DNA of 64,000 bases from Chlamydoabsidia padenii (taxonomy: Eukaryota > Mucoromycota > Mucoromycetes > Mucorales > Cunninghamellaceae). Below are positions 12,534-22,459 of this stretch, one piece after another; position 1 is the stretch's first letter; every line of letters begins with the position of its first letter. The stretch is from positions 496,001 to 560,000 of the forward strand of contig JAIWND010000021.1 in assembly GCA_025330725.1 (NCBI GenBank). The letters are read 5' to 3'. The translations under genes and the position numbers were made by a program. The notes under the pieces are model-generated. The model saw only the letters and a program-made list of their open reading frames with translations, did no database searches and was not told the DNA's origin.

Positions 12534-12590
<57 letters not shown>

Positions 12591-14232
12591 ACTTACAGTA
12601 TATTGTTGGTACCTATAGGATTCAATTTCCCGCATCTTATAGTTTGTCGCCAAACCACGAAAGTACATCCCAGTGGAGTGTTCGCCATACACTTCACACA
12701 TACGGCATCCATAATAGCTACCGTGACCTTTATGATTGATCAGGGAAGCGACAGCGGGGAGATCACCAGTAAATGTCAAGACAATAACCTTTGCACGGAT
12801 AACGCCCTTGTCTTCAGTCAATACATCCATCCCATCATTACCAAGTTGTTGGAGTTCGTTGAACAGTGGTTGAAGGAAGGTGTCTTGTTCGCACAGCTTG
12901 TGAGTCGCAGGAATAATCATCAGGTTAACCATGTTATGGCGTTTATATCTTCAAAACAAAAACAAAAAAAGGAAAGAAGGATGGGATTAGTTTTTTTATT
13001 TTATATATATATATATATATATTTGTATCCATCATTTAATGCACCGAGAATCACATTTTATTTTATTTTACCTTTGTGCTGGATGGATATTATAAACCAC
13101 CATATTCACCATTGTTGCATAGTGATTGTCGTTGTCAAATGGTTTAAATGAATCCAATGATAATCCAATGGCGACGTCGTGTTCGTTATTGAATTCACCA
13201 GCTTTCACCAAATTCTTGTAGACAGTACCATCAAAAATATCGTTCAAGTTGTTGCTGCTGTTTTGTCGTTGGTGTCTATACATATATTGCTGTCTAGTCA
13301 CCTTGTTAGCAAGCTTTGCTTTCAAAAATGATTCGACGGAAACAACAGAGACAGATGAGTTTGGAGATCCAAATTCATTATACCGTGAAGATCCACAGAG
13401 CACAGGAGGTTGAAGAAGAGATTGCTTCTTACATAATTTGCAAATACACTTGGTAGACTTGGGGGCTGATGGGTCGTCGTCCAAATACATCCGGCATCCA
13501 TTGACACAAGCATCGTACTTTGTAAATGTCACCTGAGAGGTTTCCAGAAGACGTTTGCGACATAGGTACGAAGAAGGTAAGTGTACGGCATCTGATCCTA
13601 CGAAGCAGTATATCGAACATTGTAAGTCTATGTATGATCTTTCTCTCTCTTTCTTTTTTTGCCTTACCAAATTTTTCCATGTTGTAAAGGTTAACACGGT
13701 TTAGGATTGCTTCAAAACCTGCCCTGGGTATACCATGTGCTTTTGATATTTCATAGAGATCAGTGGCCATAGCTGTTTCGGGGTCAAGCATTCCACCAGA
13801 TTCCAGCATATCCACATCCATGCTACCACCAGCTATAAAAATACAAAGATTAGTATTGCTTTCTAGCTGACATCTTTACCACTGGATTATTTACTGTCTT
13901 ACTTTGGTTTCCATCATCGTTACCCAATTCACCACTACCGTTGTCCCATTCGCCACCATCGTCCATATCGATGTCAGGTTGATCGTTCAAGACGGATTCC
14001 CGACCAGCTGTAGCAGTTTCATTCACGTTCCCGCGATTTCCTATTATAAAGAAGTAATTGTTGTGTCCGTACCTAAGTATACCAATCCGAAGTTTATTGC
14101 ATTCTGTTTTTTCTTACCAACAACATTAAATAATCGTTGACCACGAAGACGTGAGCATATTGCCACATGCTTTCGTAGAATAGACTTTTTCTGAAATGAC
14201 AAGTTACAACTGCATTTAAAAGGACCGGCCAT
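10829..14232 (-). CDS. Tnp2-type (CACTA) transposase, intact
   Basis: Nine exons on the minus strand (14232-14118, 14040-13903, 13832-13668, 13597-13072, 12948-12597, 12470-11998, 11920-11703, 11614-11281, 11180-10829) encode 890 aa with no internal stop. The N-terminus has a C2H2-like pair (CSCNLSFQKKSILRKHV), then an acidic region. A Cys cluster (CICKLCKK) precedes the Tnp2/Transposase_21 core: FDGTVYKNL, IGLSLDSFKPF, VVYNIHPAQRYK, LTFTGDLPAVASL, GHGSYYGCRMCEVYG and FFGIDELHLLGQG. The Asp of GDLPA and of GIDEL are candidate active-site residues by analogy with CACTA enzymes. The protein would cut and join the element ends in the nucleus. One 53-base A-run lies in intron 5 (sense strand). 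The model needs an 88-base intron at 11702-11615 rather than a closer AG. Confidence 0.85.
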
Positions 14233-14543
14233 AGTATTCGAGAGGTAAAGATAAAGTTAAAGAGTAAAGAGCAAAGAGTAAATAAAAAAAAAAAAGCAAA
14301 GAGCAAAGAGTAAAAAGTAAAAAGTGAAGAGTAAAGAGTAAAGAACAAAAAATAAAAGTAAAAGAAGAAAGAAATCTGAGAAGACAAAAAAGGGGGTTTC
14401 AAATCCCGCTACAACCTTAATCAGGGTTCAATAATCATTCAGTTTCTATCTTATCTTTACTTTTACTCTTTTCTTTTCTTTACTCTTTTCTTTAATTTTA
14501 CTCTTTCCTTTACTTTGACTCTTTAATTCATTTGTTTTTCCCC
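14233..14543. promoter_or_regulatory. Shared bidirectional promoter of the two transposon genes
   Basis: Between the divergent start codons lies GTTTCAAATCCCGC (14396-14409), a match to the promoter motif found upstream of host genes. On each side the transcribed sense strand has a CT-rich leader built from repeated ACTCTTT/TACTCTT units (minus gene about 14250-14370, plus gene about 14455-14525). The arrangement is almost mirror-symmetric around the motif. Confidence 0.55.
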
Positions 14544-15484
14544 ATGAGACCCAACAACAGCGCGACAGCAAACCACCAAGATCCATCCACCGCCGTTTGT
14601 GCTATCATTTATGCAAAACTGGCTGAACAGGGTGATAGATTGGAGCGTATGGAAGGCGATATTTCTAGTATAGCCCAACATACTGTCGCCAACGAATTGT
14701 CTTTAACTCGTTCTACTGGTGAAGTAGCTGCTCCTCTCAATCTTGTCAAAATACCTCCAATGAAGCAAGGTCGTGGTCAACCCCAGTTCAAGGAAGTGGT
14801 TATCGGTCTCATCCGCCAACATTGGAGGAGAAACCCGCGCGAAGATGGGCAAGAAAAAACAGAAGAAGAAATTGAAGGGGCATATGATAGTCTAACAGCC
14901 TGGGTGGAGGACATCGTCGAAAAGATTCCACCATCTTCGTACGTGCCTGATCAAGAAGGAAATCCAACCATGTCGTGGAAGAACTTGAACAAGATCATGC
15001 AAAAAAGAATGGTCAGTGAATTGACGGCAAGTGCCAATCAAATTGGTGTTTACCTTGGCCAGTGCTCCCGCGATTGGATCGCAAAACGGCTGTTCTCGAT
15101 CAGAATCAAGAACGCCAAAAGGACTCGGGTAAACAAGGGTCCTCAGCATGACATGGATGAAACTGCTAGTATGACATCTCTCATGGAAGCTGCGTAGTAA
15201 GTAGTGTAAAACCGACAACGTCAATGCTGACTTTTTTTTTTTTTGAAAAAAATAGTGGTGCCTCCCCCACCCCATCTTCTGTATACACGGCCAGTGACCG
15301 GGAACCTTCCCCTGACCTTGTATGTCTCACCCCTGTTGAAGTGCGCAGCACACCGGGACCTTCCCAGCCAAGATCAAGAAAGGCAACAACACCAGCAACA
15401 ACACCAGCAACAACAACAGCAACAAAAACCAAGGGACCTCCTGATGTCATGGCAGCAGGACCTTCAAAGAAAAGAAGGGTTTGA
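14544..15484 (+). CDS. Transposon accessory protein, possible TnpA-like DNA-binding partner
   Basis: Two exons (14544-15196, 15256-15484) encode 293 aa. The first ATG in frame is at 14544. The predicted protein has an N-terminal helix with heptad character (YAKLAEQGDRLERMEGDISS), then a conserved-looking middle domain (about residues 65-205) with NLVKIPPMKQGRGQPQFKEV and EEIEGAYDSLTAWVEDIV. A low-complexity Pro/Ser/Thr tail ends in SKKRRV, a classic nuclear localisation signal. It is transcribed divergently from the transposase within the same terminal repeats. I do not recognise a named family. By analogy with two-gene plant CACTA elements it may bind the subterminal repeats, but no DNA-binding motif is obvious. 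Confidence 0.75.
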
Positions 15485-16148
15485 TTCTTGAATAACTTAC
15501 ATGCATGAATTCAAACTCCTTTTTATGTTAATAAAGTAAAATTCAATTTCCGTTTTTTTTTTTTTTTTTTTAAATGGGGCCGCGCCTCCTTTTTTTGTCT
15601 TCCTTCTTTTCCTTTCCTTCACTTTTCATCATGATCATGCAAACACCGGGCAATGGACAAGCAAAGTAAAAGGTAATCTAGAGTAAACAAAACACAGGGA
15701 CTGGAGTAGTGGTGAAGTAAATCAGAATCACACTAGACCTCTCATTTTCTTTCCTTTGAATGACTTTGTCTTTGTAGGTAATGCTGGACATCCTTGCAAC
15801 ACTTGGTACTCTGCTGGGATCCCTACTTACATCTCACACATTAGATACCCCTCCCACTAGTTATAGCTCTTTATCTCTGTAGTATTATTTAAATGTTATA
15901 TATTGCAATATCTTAATAAAATAATGATTAGTCTTGATAACATCAATATATATTACCACTACTATTCTAATGTATATCAACACTGCTATTCACACTATTG
16001 ATTAATTGGGGCTACTTTTTTTTTTTGAAAAAACTTTTTAGAGTTTATAAAAAAAACTTTTCGTTCTGAAAAGAAAGGTTCTCCTTGTTCCATGATACAA
16101 TGTTGGTCCTACTTTGAGTAGTATTCGGCTTAAACGACATCACTGCAA
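15485..16148. other. Transposon 3' interior, no gene
   Basis: After the accessory gene an AATAAAG signal appears near 15531, then T-runs (15554-15572, 16017-16026) and AT-rich sequence. No coding sequence is supported. This stretch leads into the 42-base periodic array and the right end of the element. Confidence 0.5.
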
Positions 16149-16307
16149 GTTACACCCTGCTTGCCTGTCATTACACTGGGCATAGACCGGTGTGTGAATT
16201 TTTTCTAATGAGTTGCACTGGGCAAAAAACGGCATTTGAACTTTTTTTTGCCAGTTACACTGGGCGTGGCTGCATTTCAATTAGAGACTCTGCTCGTTAC
16301 ACTCGGC
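16149..16307. repeat. 42-base periodic array of GTTACACTGGGC
   Basis: Copies begin at 16170 (ATTACACTGGGC), 16212 (GTTGCACTGGGC), 16254 (GTTACACTGGGC) and 16296 (GTTACACTCGGC), each exactly 42 bases apart. A half-spaced partial copy (GTTACACCCTGC) begins at 16149. The spacers share a weaker GGCATTTGAA-like block. This looks like a decayed 42-base tandem repeat whose core has been kept. It lies just inside the right end of the transposon. Confidence 0.7.
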
Positions 16308-16318
16308 CTGGCACATTT

Positions 16319-16391
16319 GATCCATATTTTAGCAAAATATGGATCCAATATGGATCCAATATGGATCATATTTTCAACTTTTCCCGTAGTG
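16319..16391. repeat. Right subterminal repeats and terminal inverted repeat
   Basis: ATATGGATC occurs at 16337, 16348 and 16359, spaced exactly 11 bases, with an inverted copy (GATCCATAT) at 16319. The end sequence TTTTCCCGTAGTG (16379-16391) is the inverse of the left end with one mismatch. Confidence 0.7.
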
Positions 16392-16948
16392 CTCACGTGA
16401 TTTACCTTATTTGTATCGGCCGCGCTAACAGGGTTGTATTGATGGGTAAACAGTATAAAGGTCTCTATCGAATTCAAGTCCCGACTCCCTAATTTGGAAT
16501 GAACCCTTCCTCGACAATGGTCCCTGACTACATTCACCTTCCTCTTCACTCTCCTCTTGATATTATATAATTGGTTTCAGTTCCCTTTTTATTGTACTTT
16601 ATATTTAGAATTGAAGTCTAGATCGAATAAACAATATCTCTTTTACTTTAAGTTATTTTACCCCCAAAACTACTTTTTAACCCTGTCAAAAAGAAAAAAT
16701 CAGCCAGTGCTATATAAACCACATCTTAACAAAAAATCACGTGACTATTTTTTAAAACCGACTTTTGTCTCTTACTTCTCCTGTTGATGGTACAAAAGCT
16801 GCTTCATGAACAAAATAAAATTATTATGTAGTGGAGTACAAGTGATTTATATGTTGATGGGTATAATGAATGGAGACAAAAGGACACCAATAGAGAACAA
16901 ATAGCCAAATTTCAAACTTTCAAATTCCGCCCAAGGACCTAATCTAAA

Positions 16949-16994
<46 letters not shown>

Positions 16995-17061
16995 ATTTTG
17001 CTATTTTCCATTTCTCTTTTGTTTATTATTCAAATTTATATCAGGAAATGTTAAATTGGAG
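16392..17061. other. Intergenic and promoter region of the CUE-Smr gene
   Basis: No gene is seen. The sequence contains the motif TTTCAAATTCCGCCC (16918-16932), 130-144 bases before the ATG at 17062, and a 42-base T-run (16952-16993). The motif-then-pyrimidine-tract order matches other promoters in the window. Confidence 0.55.
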
Positions 17062-19060
17062 ATGGGTAAACTTCAAGACAATCAATACAGCTCATTTACA
17101 AAAAGCAAAAAGTCGCCTAGGTGCAATGTAGAACAAGACCGATCCTTATTACAAGTAAGAAAACTTGAATACATATATACTTTTTAAACATTAACTAACA
17201 ATATCTTATCTCTTTTACTATTTGTATCTTGCGCCAATTTGACCAACAAAGCAACAATTCTGCCCCCCTCTTGATTCTGCACTTATTGAAGCTATATTTG
17301 CCGACACATTTGACTACAATCAATCCTTTATTATACTAAAGGAACTGGCGAGAGAAGCGGAAACGGCGTTAGACGAAGAACTAGCACAAACCACGACTCA
17401 CTTGGCCGACTTTGAATTGGATGATGAATTCTCCCATCATCAAGATCCAACTGGTCTAAACAACAATGATGGTTTGGTGGATTCAGCTTCGACATCGACG
17501 ACAGACACTACGACACCGACAAGTAATTCAAACCAGTCCTCTTCTTCTTCTGACACTGATTCTATAACCTACGATAATCAAGACCAACGGGATGATGTCA
17601 ACTTTCTTTGTCTCTGCTTCCCCACTGGGGATCGTGAACAATTACTAAATGTGTTACGGTCTCAAGACAATGACGTGGAAAAGGCGACGGATGTGCTACT
17701 CAACAATGTCTATCTCGAATCGGACGACTATGCCAACTCTGCAGATACTCCAGGGGACGATGATGACGATCTAAAGTTATTCCATGGCACTAAAAAACCA
17801 AAGCGACGGAATCGGCGGCACCAACACAACACTAATCAAGGCAAGAAACAACTCCTTTGGTCGTCACGACACATTGAACCTACCAGTAATGACGATGACG
17901 AGAATGACCTGACGACTATTCCATTCAACTATTGGCACCAATACGACGATACGGTGGGTAAAGTCCACCAAGTCTTCCCGACTCTTTCTCGCTCAACCGT
18001 CCATGGCTGTGTCCAGCGATGCAAGGGGAACATTATTGCTGCGGTGGTGATGCTCATGACACCTCAAACTCAACCTGTCTTAGTCTGGCAATTGGCAACA
18101 AATCTTGATCAAGTGGAACAAGGAATGGCATCTATCCTTGTCGACCGAACCCCTGATCAAATCCGACGTATCGCCGTGGGTGTGGTGATTGCTTATCAAA
18201 ACGATCATGATGTCCCGCAAATGGTACAACGAGGGATCGAATTCTCATTGACGTATGAAAAGCAACAACAGCAGATGGAAAAGCGATTGGCGGCAATGAT
18301 GCACAATACGACAGCACGGGCGACTCGTCCTTCTGGTAGCGGGGATTTGCCGGTGGTGCCTGAATACCTCTTGATCAACAATGAAAACTCTTATACCGAC
18401 GACGATCCTGATTTGTGTCGGATGATGGCAATGGATTTGATCTTCAGTCGGAACGAACTGTTTCAAAAGGCGGCAACTGCGTATCGATCGGGCAAGAACA
18501 GGAAGACGGGTGAACAAGGCGTGGCGTTTTATTACTCGGATGAAGCTCGGCAATTGGATGCTAAAGCCAGAGAATGGAATATGCGGGCAGCAAGGGCTTA
18601 TGTCCGGGATAAAAGGTAAGTAGTGGGATTGGGGGACAGTTATTATTGTCACACACATTAATACTCTCTCTCTCTCTCTCTTTTTTTTTCCATCATAGAC
18701 TAGCAACAAAAAACGATCATCTACTGGATCTTCATGGATTGACGGTAAATGAAGCACAGACTTTGGTCAGAGAAGGTCTTACTCAATGGTGGTCAAGAAG
18801 TCAGATACAAATAGGTAAATAGGAAACTCTTCTGTAATCACCATATTAATCACTCCTTACCATCATCTTATATATATATAGCAAGACGCAAGATACAACC
18901 ACTACAAATCATCACAGGGGCTGGAAATCACTCTGAACGTGGTCACGCACGATTATTACCAAGCATACAAAAGTTACTCCGGAACGAAGGATGGTTGTTT
19001 GATGTAAGTCGCCCTGGTTGCTTCCTCGTAAAAGGTGTGGTGGCCAAATCAACTACATAG
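17062..19060 (+). CDS. CUE- and Smr-domain protein (Cue2/N4BP2-like ribosome-rescue endonuclease)
   Basis: Four exons (17062-17154, 17252-18615, 18699-18814, 18882-19060) encode 583 aa. In order it has an N-terminal helical stretch (LDSALIEAIFADTFDYNQSF, CUE-like), a clear CUE motif (FLCLCFPTGDREQLLNVL, about residues 145-185), and a second CUE-like helix set (HQVFPTLSRSTVHGCVQRC, about 267-302). A DUF1771 helix (EARQLDAKAREWNMRAARAY) and a C-terminal Smr domain follow, with LLDLHGLTVNEAQ and ITGAGNHSERG. This order matches yeast Cue2, which cleaves mRNA in the A site of collided ribosomes during no-go decay. CUE domains would bind ubiquitinated ribosomal proteins. Asp-rich linkers separate the domains. 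An AATAAA signal lies near 19122. Confidence 0.87.
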
Positions 19061-19385
19061 GATAGACTAGATATACTATCATTTTTTTTTTATAAGAGAT
19101 ACCTATCATTATTTTGTTGAATAAATAAAATAGTATGCATTAATTGTTTGTTTTTTATTATGACATATGATTGGGTGGCAAATGTGGACAATGACAGCCA
19201 TGTGTAAAAGGATAAAATGGTTTTTATTTGGGTGTAATGTAATGATATTCATAGAGTAAAGAAATAGTAAAAAAAGGATATGTGTTTATATAAAAGCATT
19301 TGGTGACTATAAAAAAATAAAGGATGCGTTAAAAAGAACGGTAATAATACTATTACTATTACTACTATCTCTAATTTAGTGATGA
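19061..19385. other. Convergent intergenic region
   Basis: Two convergent genes end here. The stretch is AT-rich with AATAAA-like signals on both strands and no coding potential that I can support. Confidence 0.55.
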
Positions 19386-22038
19386 CTAATGAGATCCAGT
19401 TTCCGTTATGCAAAGGTTTCCAACTGCATTTTCAATAAGTCGAATATCCCCATCTTCGTTCCCCCTTAAAACTCGGCGTTTGTTAGCACCAGATGTTGTA
19501 AATGACGGTGGAGTAGCCAAACCAAACATGGCAGCCAAGTTGGACGAATCGGTTTTGGATGCATTATTATCGGATGTTGAATTCGTGGAAGTGGTGGAGT
19601 CCCGCCGTTGTTGTTGATTTTCTTCCAATTGTGATTCCAGTATGGTGCATCGTTTGTTCAGTTCACCAGAATCTTGATGTACACGACGTAAGCAGGGTAA
19701 AAGAGTGAGTACGCCTTGATCGATGAATTGTTGGACATAAGGATTATTGGCACGAGGAGACGATGGAGGAGAGGTTTCCGAGTGTCGTTCTGCAGGTGGA
19801 GGTAGTCGTGATACGCATATCTTGTTGGTACGAGTAATGATGGCGATGATGACATCCAATCCTTTGATACATGTTGCAAGTGGCATATCCATAAAGTTCA
19901 AGAGTGATGATAAAGATTTTGGTATTTGAGAATGTCGTGCTAACATATTACTACATATCAAAAAGAAGAAGTAAAAGTGAGATTGATGCTTTGTTTGAAT
20001 TAGTATATAGAGGAGGAGAGAATCTACCTTACCAAATAGTATCATCTGAAGCGAGATGTGTCAAGTTACTGAGTACCCAAAGAGCCTCAGTCGTAATTTT
20101 CCATTCTTCAGCCATATTGTAGTAAGCGTTGGACACCGTTGGGAACCATTGGAAAGGATCCTCGTGACAAGCATGACCAGGGACATGGACGTGAGCAACA
20201 ACAGATTCCATAATTTGATGACAGTGGATGACTTCATGTACCAAGCTTTCGTTACTTGCAGCTAGATTGGCCACCACGAGAAGAGAGTCACGACGTATAG
20301 GTATGGGAATATCCACAGCAGTCAGTGCACCGAGATGGACAAGGAGAGGAGTACCGAGAAGAAGAGTAGAATGTTCATTTGGACCAGATGTGATATTGAT
20401 GATACAGCGTAAAACAGGTACAATAATGTTGATGGTTCGTTCCCTAATCAAAGTAATAAACAACAACCGTCAGTTTTCAAGTTTTCTTTTTCTTTTTCCG
20501 TGTTCTTATTACTTACGTTAGCAATTGTGATAGACGTGTACACAACTGATGAGATATAGTAACTCCATTATAAAAACAGGGTACTTCATGCATGTTGTAA
20601 AGAATACGAGAAAGACCCCAGCTACACCCCCCCCCAAAAAAAAGAGAGAGGTAAATATGAGTATCAATCAATTAGATCAAATACATTTATCCGAAGGAAC
20701 TATATAAATGGTACTTACCAAGCGTCGATCCATATATCCTTGTGATCAAATATAACACACTGTGACAAAGCATGGAATGCAGGAAGATACTACCGACAAA
20801 AACAATCATATAAGTAACCAACCAAATCAGTTGTTCCCATTCATTTTTTCTCTCTTGTACTTATTACCATATCCCAGTAGTCAGCAGTACGAAAACCACC
20901 ACGGCACATATTGGAGAGAGCCCACGTTAAAGCCTTGACATCGACACATAGATCTTGATCCCTAATGGTGACCCGCCCGGTGTTATAAGATCGTTCAATA
21001 GAATCATCCAATATTTCAGAGCAAACATTTTCCAACACATTTGCCACTATTTCTAATGCATTGTTAGTCATCAAGAGTTCCCGGAGACTGGCAGATTCAC
21101 CAGCAAAGTTAGAGAGTGCCCAAGCAGCCTGTCATCATCAAAAAATTCAAAGATAAGTAATCCAAGATATCATTAAAAGAAGAGTAGACATTTTTACCTG
21201 TGCCTTTGCTGTGGTTGTGCTGATGTTTGAATTGAGACATTCCAAAAGTGCTACAATAAAGTCGGCTTCAACCAATGCGTTTGTGTGCTCTGTTGTACCA
21301 GCCTAAAAAACAATAATAATGGATATTAAGTCGATTTATCACTATTGTCAAGCAGATCGAGTGAGATGATTTACCGCAATATTAGTGACAATCCATGCAC
21401 ATTCAAACTATTGATAGAGTAAAGAGAAGAAGAAAAAAAAAAAAAAAAAAAAAAAGTCGAGTTGGTTAGTTTGAAAAGAGACATCACGTATCAAGTTTTT
21501 AAACGGAGAAAGATCGTAATTTACCTGGAGGTCCGCCTGTTCGTGGTAAGATAAAAGCTGTTTAATCCTTGGTAAGACATTCAATGCCAGAAGATCATCA
21601 ACGTGCCCAGGTTCGGTCGCTGAGTCAAAATATAAAAAAGTAAGTTCCTGACGCGTATCGGCCTGTTTTTTTTGGTGTTTTAAATACGAGAGGAAGTGGG
21701 AGGATTTTTTTTTTTTTTTTGTAATTAACAACAACTTACCTTGAGTTAGATATTTCCGCAAGTTATGAGCCCCAACGTAGCAAGTCTGTACGTTTTCAGA
21801 GTTCAGGTAGTATCGTAAAGTATTGAGCTGAAGTGTAATGATAGGAAGAATAATTATGACATGTTAGTTCAACCCCATCGACTTCAAGTTGATATAAATG
21901 TTTTCCTTTTTTTATTTTTAACCTTACTGCATCCTTATCGACCACTTCACCAACATTGGCACTTTGGATAGAGACATTAGCCAGTTTGCGGTTTAGTTCC
22001 AACAACATATCATCAGGGTCGAATTCGTCGATAGTCAT
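19386..22038 (-). CDS. Importin-alpha-like armadillo-repeat protein lacking a visible IBB domain
   Basis: Ten exons on the minus strand (22038-21928, 21827-21740, 21619-21525, 21407-21375, 21302-21198, 21128-20868, 20789-20719, 20621-20517, 20443-20033, 19950-19386) encode 614 aa. Armadillo repeats carry the importin-alpha signature helices: FECAWIVTNIAAGTTEHT, AAWALSNFAGESASLREL, LTWALSNMCRGG, DACWGLSRIL, VLRCIINITSG and EALWVLSNLTH. These Trp/Asn ladders bind nuclear localisation signals. The N-terminus (MTIDEFDPDDMLLELNRKL) is acidic and lacks the Arg/Lys-rich importin-beta-binding domain. A Ser/Pro-rich insert and a C-terminal coiled stretch (NKRCTILESQLEENQQQRRD) make it longer than the usual 520-550 aa. 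It may be a divergent importin-alpha paralog; cargo binding without an IBB is unproven. Confidence 0.85.
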
Positions 22039-22459
22039 GGTGAATATCCGGGGAATAAAAGAAGAGAAGAAGTCGAGTATACGTATATATAGGGTATAAA
22101 TAGATAAATTATAACAAAGTAAAAGTATCTACAAGGTAATTGAAGAAGGAAGAAAGAAGGAAGGAAGAGAGAAAAAAAAAGTGAAAGGAACGAAAAAAAA
22201 TAAATCCAAAAGGCAACCAACCCAAATAAATTAATTTAATCCCCGACAACAAAAGAGGCGGCATTAATTTAGGTAACCATTATCACATCAGTCATGTCAC
22301 ATCACAGTATACTGTTTAAAACAAAGATTAACGAATAACACAAGTTTTATTTACAGGTACATAACTACAAATACATTAATATCTATATATACTACAATCT
22401 AAAACTACAACCACAACTACTTTATATGACACCACCAGCTCTGTACGCTACAGTATAGA
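22039..22459. other. Intergenic region, importin-like promoter
   Basis: This contains the CT-rich leader of the importin-like gene (read on the minus strand, about 22140-22200), the element GGCGGCATTAATTT (22257-22270) and the 3' region of the CSB gene. No gene is seen. Confidence 0.55.

Larger units (their letters stand above)
9352..16391. mobile_element. CACTA-like DNA transposon, apparently complete
   Basis: The element is about 7,040 bases long. The left end begins CACCACGGGAAAA (9352-9364). The right end, read inward, begins CACTACGGGAAAA (16391-16379), matching at 12 of 13 positions and like the CACTA superfamily. Both ends carry subterminal ATATGGATC repeats spaced 10-11 bases. Inside are an intact Tnp2-type transposase gene on the minus strand and a divergent accessory gene on the plus strand. 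The 3 bases outside each end (GGA and CTC) do not form the 3-base target duplication expected for CACTA elements. Either the insertion is old, the outer limits are off by a few bases, or one end was rearranged. Confidence 0.75.

Noticed and set aside
13068..13151. Long plus-strand open frames across 12588-13151
   Set aside because: They are antisense shadows of transposase exons 4 and 5 and cross a T-run and TA microsatellite.
9349..16394. Target site duplication flanking the transposon
   Set aside because: The adjacent triplets are GGA and CTC, and longer flanks do not match directly either, so I do not claim a duplication.
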